64,000 nt of DNA, taken from contig NZ_JAGIAG010000012.1 in assembly GCF_017744955.1 (NCBI RefSeq), positions 21,289 through 85,288 on the forward strand. The letters are read 5' to 3'. Source of the stretch: Dokdonella sp. (lineage in GTDB: Bacteria; Pseudomonadota; Gammaproteobacteria; Xanthomonadales; Rhodanobacteraceae). The translations under genes were made by a program, and so were the position numbers. Below, one piece after another: positions 55,358-63,883 of the stretch (position 1 is its first letter; every line of letters begins with the position of its first letter). The notes beneath the pieces were generated by a model, which saw only the letters and a list, made by a program, of their open reading frames with translations, ran no database searches and was not told where the DNA came from.

Positions 55358-56800
55358 ATGAGCGAAGCCGAAGCCACCACGCCGCACAGCCTCCTGCAGG
55401 CCCAGCTCGCGCGCGTGCACGAACTGCTGCGCCGGCAGCGGCTGGTCGAGAGCCTCGCCCACCGCGAGTACGGCGACCATCGCGACCTGGTCGAAAACCT
55501 CGTGCATCGCCAGCACGTGGCCGAGCTGCAGCGCGAGATCGACGGCCTGCACCCGGCCGACATCGCCTACATCCTCGAGGCGCTGCCGCCGGCGGATCGC
55601 CTCGAGGTGTGGAACCTGGTCAAGGCCGACCGCGACGGCGAGATCCTGCTCGAAGTCTCCGACGCGGTGCGCGAGTCGCTGCTCGCGGACATGGACAAGC
55701 CCGAGCTGCTGGCTGCCGCCGAGCAGCTCGACGCCGAGGAGATCGCCGACCTCGCCGAGGACCTGCCCGAGGACGTGCTCGCCGAGCTGATGCACCGGCT
55801 CAACGCCGAGCAGCGCGAGCGCGTGCAGGCGGCGATGTCGTGGGAGGACGACCAGGTCGGCGCGATCATGGATTTCGACATGGTCACGATCCGCGAGGAT
55901 GTCAGCCTCGAAACCGTGCTGCGCTACCTGCGCCGGCTGAAGGAACTGCCCGACCACACCGACAAGCTGTTCGTCGTCAACGGCGACACCGTGCTGACCG
56001 GCGTGCTGCCGATCCGCTGGCTGCTGGTCAACGATCCGGCCAAGCGCGTCAGCGTGGTGATGGCCGAGGACGCCAACACCTTCCATCCGGAGGACGACGT
56101 CACCGAGACCGCGCAGGCGTTCGAGCGCTACGACCTGGTCACCGCGCCGGTGGTCGACGCCAACGGCAAGCTGATCGGGCGCCTGACCATCGACGCGATG
56201 GTCGACGTGATCCGCGAGGAGAGCGACGCCGAGGTACGCGAGCGCTTCGGTCTGCGCGAGGACGAGGACATCTTCGCCTCGGTGTGGAAGTCGCTGCGCA
56301 ACCGCTGGGCCTGGCTGGCGATCAACCTGGTCACCGCCTTCGTCGCCTCGCGCGTGATCGGCCTCTTCGAAGGCTCGATCCAGAAGCTCGTCGCGCTGGC
56401 GGCGCTGATGCCGATCGTCGCCGGCATCGGCGGCAATTCCGGCAACCAGACCATCACGATGATCGTGCGTGCGCTCGCGCTTGACCAGATCCAGCGCGAC
56501 AGCGCCAAGCGCCTGCTGCGCAAGGAACTCGGCGTCGCGCTCGTCAACGGACTGATCTGGGGCGGCGTGATCGGCTTCGTCGCGTGGCTCCTGTACAAGA
56601 ACGTCGCGCTCGGCTTCGTCATGACCGCGGCGATGACCTTGAACCTGCTGCTCGCCGCGCTGATGGGCGTGCTGATCCCGATGACCCTGCTGCGCTTCGG
56701 CCGCGACCCGGCGATGGGATCGAGCGTGATGATCACCGCGCTGACCGACAGCGGCGGCTTCTTCATCTTTCTCGGGCTGGCGACGCTGTTCCTGATGTGA
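55358..56800 (+). CDS. mgtE: Magnesium transporter MgtE
   Basis: 480 residues from the ATG at 55358. Cytosolic MgtE N domain ('HPADIAYILEALPPADRLEV' and 'EEIADLAEDLPEDVLAELMH'), two CBS domains ('GAIMDFDMVTIREDVSLETV', 'TAPVVDANGKLIGRLTIDAM'), then five transmembrane helices with 'MPIVAGIGGNSGNQTITMIV' and DSGGFFIFL. A Mg-gated Mg2+ channel. Upstream 190 bp hold no gene. No obvious SD at the chosen start. Confidence 0.96.
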   Translation: MSEAEATTPHSLLQAQLARVHELLRRQRLVESLAHREYGDHRDLVENLVHRQHVAELQREIDGLHPADIAYILEALPPADRLEVWNLVKADRDGEILLEVSDAVRESLLADMDKPELLAAAEQLDAEEIADLAEDLPEDVLAELMHRLNAEQRERVQAAMSWEDDQVGAIMDFDMVTIREDVSLETVLRYLRRLKELPDHTDKLFVVNGDTVLTGVLPIRWLLVNDPAKRVSVVMAEDANTFHPEDDVTETAQAFERYDLVTAPVVDANGKLIGRLTIDAMVDVIREESDAEVRERFGLREDEDIFASVWKSLRNRWAWLAINLVTAFVASRVIGLFEGSIQKLVALAALMPIVAGIGGNSGNQTITMIVRALALDQIQRDSAKRLLRKELGVALVNGLIWGGVIGFVAWLLYKNVALGFVMTAAMTLNLLLAALMGVLIPMTLLRFGRDPAMGSSVMITALTDSGGFFIFLGLATLFLM

Positions 56801-57140
56801 GCGGCGCGCGACCGGCGGCGCGTGCGGCCGGCTGCGGCTGCTTGCGGTAGACGCCGCCGAACGTCACGTTGACGCCGCCGCAGCGGCCGTCAAGGAAGGA
56901 AGCGCATGCCTGCGGTCTCGCGAATCGAGCGGGAATCGGATGGCGAAGCGGTTCCGACGTGCATTCTGAGGACGATCTACGGTTCCGGCTCGGCCATCAG
57001 CGCCTCCTGGACACGCCGGTTGCCCGCGTACTTGCGCCGCAGCCCGGCGGCATCGCCGTCGACCGCGTCGCAGCTCGGTCATGGTGCGATTGATTTCCGC
57101 ATCCCTTTCCGAACGGTCTCCGCTGCGCGCACGAACGCGC
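56801..57140. other. 340-bp stretch without a supported gene
   Basis: A GC-rich region between mgtE and a small reverse-strand gene. On the minus strand short stretches such as 'LRRKYAGNRRVQEALMAEPE' in one frame and 'ERDAEINRTMTELRR' in another look coding-like but are in different frames with early stops, so at best this is a decayed small gene. No promoter or terminator recognised. Confidence 0.5.
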
Positions 57141-57359
57141 CTAGTCGCCGCCACCGCTGCTGCCGCCATCACCGCAACTGCCGCTGTCGGTCGCGGAATC
57201 GCTGCAGTCGGACACGTGCTGCGCCACCCAGCTCGCATCGCCGCCGTCCAGGAGACTGGAATCCGACGCGCTGCTGCGCGACGGTCGCGGCGACCAGAAC
57301 ACGAAGGCCAATATCGGCAGAATCGCCAAGGCGATCAACAGAGCGACGACGTACCCCAT
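57141..57359 (-). CDS. Small single-pass membrane protein with Ser/Gly/Asp/Cys-rich tail
   Basis: 72 residues: an N-terminal transmembrane helix (MGYVVALLIALAILPILAFV) followed by a hydrophilic tail ending 'DSATDSGSCGDGGSSGGGD', with two cysteines and low complexity. Similar small proteins with Gly/Asp/Cys-rich ends are common in proteobacteria but unnamed. The tail could be metal-binding or disordered. Function unknown. Confidence 0.65.
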   Translation of the reverse strand: MGYVVALLIALAILPILAFVFWSPRPSRSSASDSSLLDGGDASWVAQHVSDCSDSATDSGSCGDGGSSGGGD

Positions 57360-57459
57360 GAGAACTCCCGATCCGTACGAAACTTCTCGACACCGTGTGG
57401 AAGGTCAGCGCGACGGCATGCTATCGCGTCGACCGCACACGCATCAGCGCGTTCTCCAC

Positions 57460-57903
57460 CTAACGCAGCTCTTTCGAAAACAGGATCTGCACCCGATCCG
57501 ACTTGTGCTTGAGCCCGCAGACCGCGAAACCGTGGCGCAGATTGGCCTGCGTCATCGCCAGGTTGTCGCGGTTCGTCGCGGTTTCGACCGCGATGAAGCC
57601 GCGCTCGTACAGCCACGCGTGCTGGTGCCGCAGGAGTTCGCCGGCGATGCCGCGGCGGCGAAAGTCCGCGCGCACGCCGCCGAGCCAGCTGTAGTAGCGC
57701 GTCCGGCCGGTGGCGTAGCCCGCCTTGAAGCCGACCAGGTCTCCTGCCTCGCTCGCGCAAACGACGCTCGCCATCGGCATGTGGGCGAGCCGCCAGGCGA
57801 GATCGTCCTTCGGCGCGCCGAAGACCGCTGCGCCGAGCTTCCCGAGCGCCTCGACGAAACCCGCCTCGAACGGCCCGGCGTGTACGGAATACTGCAGAGA
57901 CAT
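57460..57903 (-). CDS. GNAT family N-acetyltransferase
   Basis: 147 residues from the ATG at 57903 (other starts up to 57951 are possible; none has a clear SD at proper spacing). The GNAT fold shows in 'YYSWLGGVRADFRRRGIAGE', the acetyl-CoA loop being R-R-R-G-I-A, then LLRHQHAWLYERGF and 'TNRDNLAMTQANLRHGF'. Acetyl-donor enzyme of unknown substrate. Confidence 0.88.
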   Translation of the reverse strand: MSLQYSVHAGPFEAGFVEALGKLGAAVFGAPKDDLAWRLAHMPMASVVCASEAGDLVGFKAGYATGRTRYYSWLGGVRADFRRRGIAGELLRHQHAWLYERGFIAVETATNRDNLAMTQANLRHGFAVCGLKHKSDRVQILFSKELR

Positions 57904-57988
57904 GACGCGCACCATTCGCGAAGCGAAATGATCGAAGGAGGCAATTGTCACACCTCGAGCCGGACCACGAGCGGCGCGATCCGAAACC

Positions 57989-58396
57989 CTAGAAGAACGT
58001 GCGCAGAAATGCCGCCGCCTGCGCCGAAATCCCGACGATCTTGTTCGTCGCCTGCCGATAGAACTTGAAGTTGAGCTCGGTCTCCGGCCTGCCGTCGTTC
58101 CAGTCGGAAAACCGCTTCAGCTCGTTCCGCCCCAGACGGCGCTTCGCTATCGCATCGCCGCGCACGAGGATGCTCACGCGCGGCGTCTGGCGGACGACGC
58201 CGGGCTTCTTCGCGACCGCCCGCGCCGACACCACCACGCCGCGGGCGACCAGCCCCCGCCCGCCTTCGTTCTCGCTCGCGAACAGGAAGACCGTATCGCC
58301 GGCGGCGATGCGCTTGCCTGCGTACATCGTCTTCTGCGCCTCGAACGCGAACGTCGACGCGTGCGGATCGTGGATTTCGGCTTTGATCGCGAACAT
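57989..58396 (-). CDS. EVE/PUA-fold-like small protein
   Basis: 135 residues with SD GGGAG before the ATG at 58396. The sequence 'AGDTVFLFASENEGGRGLVA' followed by RGVV resembles the EVE/PUA-like fold that binds modified bases, but the N-terminal part (IKAEIHDPHASTFAFEAQKT) differs from the usual EVE start. The C-terminal part has 'SDWNDGRPETELNFKFYRQA'. Assignment to that fold is tentative; the function is not known. Confidence 0.65.
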   Translation of the reverse strand: MFAIKAEIHDPHASTFAFEAQKTMYAGKRIAAGDTVFLFASENEGGRGLVARGVVVSARAVAKKPGVVRQTPRVSILVRGDAIAKRRLGRNELKRFSDWNDGRPETELNFKFYRQATNKIVGISAQAAAFLRTFF

Positions 58397-58577
58397 CACG
58401 GCTCCCGATGGGGACGCCGGCGCGCGCCGGCTGCGGCCACCCTCGCCGGCGCGCCGGAAGGCGCCGATCAAGCGTATCCGACGCGCGGGTGCCGGCATCC
58501 TACGACGAACCGGCAACGCCCTTGCGCATCGGGTCCACCTGCCGCATTGTGGGGAGGCGATCCGTCGGGAGTTCCAC

Positions 58578-58781
58578 ATGCCCAATCCACTCACCAATCC
58601 TCTGTTGCGCTGGGCCGAAGGCCTGCGCTTTCCGCGTTTGGCGATGCTGACGGCGGGCCTGTTCCTGCTCGACCTGGTGATCCCGGACGTGATTCCGTTC
58701 ATCGACGAAATCCTGCTCGGCCTCGCCACGCTGCTGCTGACCAACCTGCGCCAGCACAAGCCCTCCGTCAAAGCTCCCTAG
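58578..58781 (+). CDS. Small membrane protein (DUF6116-like)
   Basis: 67 residues (MPNPLTNPLLRWAEGLRFPR start) with SD GGGAG 8 bases before ATG. A positively charged start is followed by two hydrophobic helices ('LAMLTAGLFLLDLVIPDVIP', 'DEILLGLATLLLTNL'). The pattern fits the small DUF6116 family. Function unknown. The next gene starts 2 bases after the stop, so the two are co-transcribed. Confidence 0.75.
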   Translation: MPNPLTNPLLRWAEGLRFPRLAMLTAGLFLLDLVIPDVIPFIDEILLGLATLLLTNLRQHKPSVKAP

Positions 58782-58782
58782 C

Positions 58783-59175
58783 ATGCGCTATCTGCTGTGC
58801 CTGATCGGCGGCGCCCTGATCGGCGCGCTGCTCGCCTTGACCGCGGCCAACTCGCTGCAGCGGCGCAATGCCTGGCCGCGCGCGATCATGCACGTGATGC
58901 AGCACGAGCTCGGCCAGTCGCGCGAGAACGCGCGCCAGGGTCGCTGCACCGATCCGTCGATGGGCACGGCGCAGGCGCACCTGACGTTGCTGTCCGGCGA
59001 CCTCGAACGCGCCCTGCTCGATCCGGCCGCGAAGGACCGCGTGTTCGGCAAGTACGCGCAGGACCTGCGCAACGCGGTCGCCGCCTGGGACGTGAATGCG
59101 GACTGCCCGCACCAGGCCGCGCGGCTCGGCGAGATCGACCAGGCCTGCGACGCCTGCCACCGCGACTATCGCTGA
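58783..59175 (+). CDS. Cytochrome c'-like c-type cytochrome
   Basis: 130 residues: an uncleaved or signal-type hydrophobic N-terminus (MRYLLCLIGGALIGALLALT), helices in the mature part, and a C-terminal haem site CDACHRDYR, the position seen in cytochromes c' (CxxCH then Y/R). Periplasmic haem protein, possibly an NO- or O2-related electron carrier. It follows the DUF6116-like gene by one base. The haem-binding motif is clear; the subfamily is less certain. Confidence 0.85.
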   Translation: MRYLLCLIGGALIGALLALTAANSLQRRNAWPRAIMHVMQHELGQSRENARQGRCTDPSMGTAQAHLTLLSGDLERALLDPAAKDRVFGKYAQDLRNAVAAWDVNADCPHQAARLGEIDQACDACHRDYR

Positions 59176-59195
59176 ACGGTCGCCGCCGCGGCCCA

Positions 59196-59224
59196 TTGTC
59201 CGCAATTACAGAACTCTGTAGTAT
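59196..59224 (+). promoter_or_regulatory. Promoter with embedded palindromic operator of the emr operon
   Basis: TTGTCC (59196-59201), a 17-bp spacer and TAGTAT (59219-59224) form a good sigma70 promoter. Inside, TACAGA-AC-TCTGTA (59207-59220) is a perfect inverted repeat overlapping the -10. A TetR- or MarR-type repressor would block the promoter here. No such regulator gene is adjacent; the TetR at 15393 has a different operator. Confidence 0.75.
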
Positions 59225-59273
59225 CGTTTTTTCGGCGCATGCCGCGCCCGCTTCGCCGATCCCGAGTCCGCCG

Positions 59274-60758
59274 ATGACCCGCGTCGCCACCCGCCTCGCC
59301 GTCCTGACTGCTGCGCTCGCCTTGGCGAGTTGCTCGATTCCGCCCAAGCCCGACGCGCCGCCGCTGCGCAACGAGGCGCCGTTGGCCGGCATCGGCGTCG
59401 CGCACGGCGGCGCGTGGCCGGAAACGGAGTGGTGGAAGCGCTACCGCGACGCGCAGCTCGACGCGCTCGAACAGAAGGCCCTCGCCGCCGCGCCGACGCT
59501 GGACGAAGCGCGCCAGCGCTTCGGCACCGCGATGCGTTCGATCGACATCGCGCGCGCCGCCGGCGGCGCCTCGGTGCAGGCGAACGCGCAGGTGCAGCGC
59601 CTGCGCATGAGCGAGAACGGCCTGATCCCGAGCCAGTTCCTCGGCTTCACCTGGTACAACCAGGGCGACCTCAGCCTGCAGTTCCAGTACGACTTCGACT
59701 TCTGGGGCAAGACGCGCGCCGCGGTCGCCGCCGCCGTCGACGAAGCGCGCGCGGCCGAAGCCGAGCGCAGCGCCGCGGCGCTGATGCTGACCACCGCGGT
59801 CGCCGACACCTATTTCGGCTGGCAGGCGGACCAGACGCGCCTGGCCCTGGCGCGCGAATCGGTCGCCGCGCTCGAACGCAGCCGCCTGCTGACCGAGAAG
59901 CGCACCGCGCGCGGCATCGACACGCCCGACCTGCTGCACCAGGCCGACGCCCGCCTCGCCGGCGCGCGCGAACTGGAAGCCGCCTACGCCGGCTCGGCGC
60001 CGATCCGCCTCGCCGCGCTCGCCGCCCTGCTCGGCGTCGCACCGGCCGAACTGCCGGAATTGACGGCGAAGCCGCTGCCGACGGTCGACGCGGCGCTGCC
60101 CGACGACGTCGGCATCGACCTGCTCGCGCGCCGGCCCGACATCGCCGCCAATCGCTGGCGCGTGGAGGCGGCGCTGCGCCGCGTCGACCAGGCGCGTGCG
60201 GAGTTCTATCCGGACATCAGCCTCGGCGCGATGGCCGGCTTCTCCTCGATCGACCTCGACAAACTCGTCAACGCCGACAGCCGCGTGTTCGGCGTCGGCC
60301 CGGCGCTGCACCTGCCGCTGTTCGCGCTGAGCCGCCTGAACGCGCAGTACGGCGCCTCGCAGGCGCAGCTCAAGACGGCCGCCGCGGCGTACGACGCCAG
60401 CGTCGTCGACGCCGCACGCGACGTGGCCACGCAGGCGCTGAACCTCAAGCAGCTCGACGCGCGCCGGCACGAACGCGAGCGACAGGTCGACGCGACGCTC
60501 CGTCTGCAGGGCGTGGTGACGGCACGCGCGCAACGCGGCCTCGTCGACGACCGCAGACTGCTCGAAGCCCAGACCGACCTGCTGCAGCAGCGCGACGCCG
60601 CCGCGACCCTGGCGGCCGACGCGATCGCCGCCGAGATCGCGCTGACCAAGGCGCTCGGCGGCGGCTACCGCCGCGACGAGGCGACGCGGATTTCAGCGAC
60701 CGAGACATCCACCGGCGACGCCGCGCCGCCGGCCGACACCCCGACTCGTTCCCAGTGA
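59274..60758 (+). CDS. Efflux outer-membrane lipoprotein (NodT/OprM family)
   Basis: 494 residues, lipoprotein signal (LASC, Cys20), TolC-like architecture with two OEP repeats: 'AAPTLDEARQRFGTAMRSID' and a second half with 'IDLLARRPDIAANRWRVEAA' and 'RVDQARAEFYPDISLGAMAG'. It forms the outer-membrane exit duct. First gene of a channel-EmrA-EmrB operon controlled by the promoter at 59196. The C-terminal tail is Thr/Pro-rich. Confidence 0.94.
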   Translation: MTRVATRLAVLTAALALASCSIPPKPDAPPLRNEAPLAGIGVAHGGAWPETEWWKRYRDAQLDALEQKALAAAPTLDEARQRFGTAMRSIDIARAAGGASVQANAQVQRLRMSENGLIPSQFLGFTWYNQGDLSLQFQYDFDFWGKTRAAVAAAVDEARAAEAERSAAALMLTTAVADTYFGWQADQTRLALARESVAALERSRLLTEKRTARGIDTPDLLHQADARLAGARELEAAYAGSAPIRLAALAALLGVAPAELPELTAKPLPTVDAALPDDVGIDLLARRPDIAANRWRVEAALRRVDQARAEFYPDISLGAMAGFSSIDLDKLVNADSRVFGVGPALHLPLFALSRLNAQYGASQAQLKTAAAAYDASVVDAARDVATQALNLKQLDARRHERERQVDATLRLQGVVTARAQRGLVDDRRLLEAQTDLLQQRDAAATLAADAIAAEIALTKALGGGYRRDEATRISATETSTGDAAPPADTPTRSQ

Positions 60759-60768
60759 GCACGTTCCG

Positions 60769-61962
60769 ATGAGCGACTCCAACACCGCCACCACCGCCGA
60801 CGACGACGGCCGCGAGAACGGCAAAGGCAACGGCAAGCGCCGCGCGATCCTGATCACGATCGCGCTGGTCTTCGTCGTCGCCGGCATCGCCTGGTATCTC
60901 CTGTACCTGTTCGTGTTCTCGCTGCGCGAGGTCACCGACGACGCATACGTCGCCGGCAACCAGGTCGCGATTTCCACGCAGCAGCCGGGTACCGTCGTCG
61001 CGGTGCTGGTCGACGACACGCAGCGCGTCGAGACCGGCCAGGCGCTGATCAAGCTCGATCCGACCGACGCGCAGGTCAACCTCGCCAAGGCGCGCAGCGC
61101 GCTGGCGAACGCCGTGCGCCAGGTGCGCCAGCAGACCGAGATGGCCTCGCAGTACGACGCCGCGATCGTCGCGCGCAAGCTCGACCTCGCGCGCGCCGAA
61201 GCCGACCTCAAGCGGCGCCAGCCGCTGCTGGCCGACAAGGCGATCGCACCGGAGGAAGTCGCGCATGCGCGCGAGGCGGTCGACACCGCAAAGGCCGCGC
61301 TCGATCTCGCCACGCGCCAGGCGGCCGCTTCGCACGCGCTGGTCGACGGCACCGACGTCGCCTCGAACGCCTCGGTGCAGCAGGCCAAGGCCGCGTTCCG
61401 CGAGGCCTGGATCGCCAACGAGCGCAATACGATCGTCGCGCCGATCGGCGGCTACGTCGCGCAGCGCAGCGTGCAGGTCGGCGCGCGCGTGCAGGCCGGG
61501 CAGCCGCTGATGACGATCATTCCGCTGCACGACCTGTGGGTCGACGCGAACTTCAAGGAAAGCCAGCTCGCGCACATCCGCATCGGCCAGCCGGCGAAGA
61601 TCGAGAGCGACGTCTACGGCGGCAGCGTCGAATACCACGGCAAGGTGGTCGGGCTCGGCGCCGGCAGCGGCTCGGCCTTCGCGCTGCTGCCGCCGCAGAA
61701 CGCCTCCGGCAACTGGATCAAGGTGGTGCAGCGCGTGCCGGTGCGCATTGCGCTGGACGAGAAGCAGCTCGAGCAGCACCCGCTGCGCGTGGGCCTGTCG
61801 ACCGCGGTGACGGTCGACACGCACGACCGCTCCGGCAAGGTGCTGGCGGCGACGCCGACGACGACGCCGGTGGCGCAGACCACCGTCTACGAGCGCGACC
61901 TCGCCAAGGCCGAGACCGAGGCCGACGCGATCGTCGCCGCGAACCTTCCCGCCGCGCGCTGA
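60769..61962 (+). CDS. emrA: EmrA-type periplasmic adaptor (HlyD family)
   Basis: 397 residues: N-terminal cytosolic tail, one transmembrane helix (about 25-45), a biotinyl-lipoyl domain ('STQQPGTVVAVLVDDTQRVE'), alpha-hairpin coiled coil, and HlyD_3 ('IVAPIGGYVAQRSVQVGARV'). Begins 10 bp after the channel gene. Connects EmrB to the outer-membrane factor to expel hydrophobic toxins. Confidence 0.95.
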   Translation: MSDSNTATTADDDGRENGKGNGKRRAILITIALVFVVAGIAWYLLYLFVFSLREVTDDAYVAGNQVAISTQQPGTVVAVLVDDTQRVETGQALIKLDPTDAQVNLAKARSALANAVRQVRQQTEMASQYDAAIVARKLDLARAEADLKRRQPLLADKAIAPEEVAHAREAVDTAKAALDLATRQAAASHALVDGTDVASNASVQQAKAAFREAWIANERNTIVAPIGGYVAQRSVQVGARVQAGQPLMTIIPLHDLWVDANFKESQLAHIRIGQPAKIESDVYGGSVEYHGKVVGLGAGSGSAFALLPPQNASGNWIKVVQRVPVRIALDEKQLEQHPLRVGLSTAVTVDTHDRSGKVLAATPTTTPVAQTTVYERDLAKAETEADAIVAANLPAAR

Positions 61963-61974
61963 AGAAATCCGCCG

Positions 61975-63525
61975 ATGGCCGCCGAGCAAGGCAAGCCGAA
62001 CCTGCCGCCGCTGCACGGCGCGCCGCTGGCGCTGCTGACCATCGCGGTCGCGTTCGCGACCTTCATGGAAGTGCTCGACATCACGATCGTCAACGTGTCG
62101 GTGCCGCACATCGCCGGCAGCCTCGGCGTGAGTCCGCAGGAAGGCACCTGGGCGATCAGCTCCTACTCGCTGGCCAGCGCGATCATGCAGCCGCTGTCGG
62201 GCTGGATCGCGCGCCGCTTCGGCGAGGTGCGCAGTTTCTGCGTGTCGGCGTTCCTGTTCGTCGCGATGTCGATGCTGTGCGGCCTCGCCACCAGCATGCC
62301 GATGCTGGTCGTCGCGCGTCTTCTGCAGGGCGCCGGCTCCGGCCCGATGGTCGCGCTGTCGCTGAGCCTGCTGCTGAACGCCTACCCGAACGAACGCAAG
62401 GGTCTCGCGCTGGCGCTGTGGGCGATGACCGTGGTGGTGGCGCCGATCTTCGGCCCGATCCTCGGCGGTTATCTCACCGACAACTATTCCTGGCCGTGGA
62501 TCTTCTACATCAACGTGCCGGTCGGAATCCTCGCCGTGATCGTCACCTGGTTCCTGCTGCGCCATCGCGAGACGACCATCGTCAAGGCGCCGATCGACGC
62601 GGTCGGCCTGATCCTGCTGGTGGTCGGCGTCGGCTGCCTGCAGTTCATGCTCGACAACGGCAACGACAAGGACTGGTTCTCCTCCACCTTCATCACCGCG
62701 CTCGGCATCATCGCGCTGGTCTGCCTGACCTTCTTCGTCGCCTGGGAGCTGACCGACAAACATCCGGTCGTCGACCTCAGCCTGTTCCGCAAGCGCAACT
62801 TCGCCGTCGGCGTGGCCGCGATGTCGTTCGGCATGCTCGGCTTCTTCGGCATCAACGTGGTCTATCCGCTATGGCTGCAGACGGTGCTGAACTACACCGC
62901 CTCGTGGGCGGGCCTGGCGACCGCGCCCGTCGGCATCCTCGCCTTCCTGCTGTCGCCGGTGATCGGGCGCAACATCCAGCGCCTGGAACTGCGCTCGGTG
63001 GTCACCTTCGCCTTCGTCGTGTTCGCGGTCACCTCGTACTGGTTCGCGAGCTTCCCCGACAACGCCTCGTTCGGCCAGCTGGTGTGGCCGCGCTTCATCA
63101 TGGGCATGGCGATCCCGTGCTTCTTCATTCCGCTGAACCAGGTGTTCCTGTCCGGCCTGAAGCCGCACGAGATCGCCTCGGCCTCGGGCCTGGCGAACTT
63201 CTGCCGCACGCTCGCGGCGAGCATCTCGACGGCGGTCACGGTGACGATCTGGCAGCACCGCGGCGACTACCACCACGCCGTTCTGGCCGAGCATTTGAAC
63301 GGCGCCAGCGCGGCGACGACCGGCTACATCGACGGCCTGTCCGCGCTCGGCGGCCCGGCGCTGCGCAGCTGGGCGATCGTCGAAGGCATCGTCACACGGC
63401 AGGCGCTGACCTTGGCCGTCAACGACGTGTTCCTGCTCTGCACGTTCCTGTTCCTGGCGATGATCCCGGTGGTCTGGCTGGCCAAGCCGCCGTTCGGCAA
63501 CGTCGCCGCCGGGCCGGGGCACTGA
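61975..63525 (+). CDS. emrB: EmrB-type multidrug MFS transporter (DHA2 family)
   Basis: 516 residues, about 14 transmembrane helices. Signature motifs are 'FMEVLDITIVNVSVPHIAGS' (DHA2 start) and 'WAISSYSLASAIMQPLSGWI' plus a PxxGPxxGG-like 'FGPILGGYL' in helix 5. Proton-driven drug exporter of the inner membrane working with EmrA and the outer-membrane duct. Begins 12 bp after emrA. Confidence 0.95.
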   Translation: MAAEQGKPNLPPLHGAPLALLTIAVAFATFMEVLDITIVNVSVPHIAGSLGVSPQEGTWAISSYSLASAIMQPLSGWIARRFGEVRSFCVSAFLFVAMSMLCGLATSMPMLVVARLLQGAGSGPMVALSLSLLLNAYPNERKGLALALWAMTVVVAPIFGPILGGYLTDNYSWPWIFYINVPVGILAVIVTWFLLRHRETTIVKAPIDAVGLILLVVGVGCLQFMLDNGNDKDWFSSTFITALGIIALVCLTFFVAWELTDKHPVVDLSLFRKRNFAVGVAAMSFGMLGFFGINVVYPLWLQTVLNYTASWAGLATAPVGILAFLLSPVIGRNIQRLELRSVVTFAFVVFAVTSYWFASFPDNASFGQLVWPRFIMGMAIPCFFIPLNQVFLSGLKPHEIASASGLANFCRTLAASISTAVTVTIWQHRGDYHHAVLAEHLNGASAATTGYIDGLSALGGPALRSWAIVEGIVTRQALTLAVNDVFLLCTFLFLAMIPVVWLAKPPFGNVAAGPGH

Positions 63526-63883
63526 GTCCGGCGGCCCGAGCCCGCCTGCTTTCCCTCGTCTCCCTTGGAAAGCAGCGATCGGACGGCACCGTGATCGGCG
63601 TGGAACAACAACTGGACGTCGATGTCGTCGTGAAGGCGCAGCGGGCGTCCGACGAATGTTCGATCGCATAGCCGCCGGCTATCCACCACGCGCGGGAACC
63701 TTCGCCTTCTTCCTGTTTCGCACCGGCGGCGGACGTGCGGCGAATCCGCCAGCGCGGCTGTCGCGTGTCGTCCACGCTTACAGGGTAATCCCTAGCTAGG
63801 GATAGTCCCGGCTGTCGGGCGCGCGCCGAAATTTGCAGATTTACACTGGTTCATCATCGACCAATCCAGCGAAGGGGGCTTCC
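63526..63883. other. 358-bp stretch without a supported gene, upstream of the edge gene
   Basis: Between emrB and the edge gene no open frame has convincing coding features: one minus-strand frame extends into emrB and has no recognisable domain, and the plus-strand frame is short. The right part holds the third AGGG-N4-CCCT-AGCT-AGGG element. Confidence 0.6.
63782..63801 (+). promoter_or_regulatory. Shared AGGG-N4-CCCT-AGCT-AGGG element, copy 3
   Basis: AGGG 63782-63785, TAAT, CCCT 63790-63793, AGCT, AGGG 63798-63801; a further GGGATAGTCCC follows. The palindrome is identical to copies 1 and 2 and ends 82 bp before the ATG at 63884. The flanks otherwise differ, so the core alone is conserved. 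Confidence 0.75.

Noticed and set aside
56864..57238. A 124-codon frame on the minus strand between mgtE and the small membrane protein
   Set aside because: It overlaps the better-supported 72-residue gene in another frame and has no recognisable features.
57980..57995. A fourth copy of the shared operator (CCCTAG)
   Set aside because: Only one half-site is present, without the AGGG partners or the 4-bp spacing.
63324..63775. Minus-strand frames overlapping the emrB end
   Set aside because: They run over emrB and contain low-complexity Arg/Ala/Ser-rich sequence without domains.
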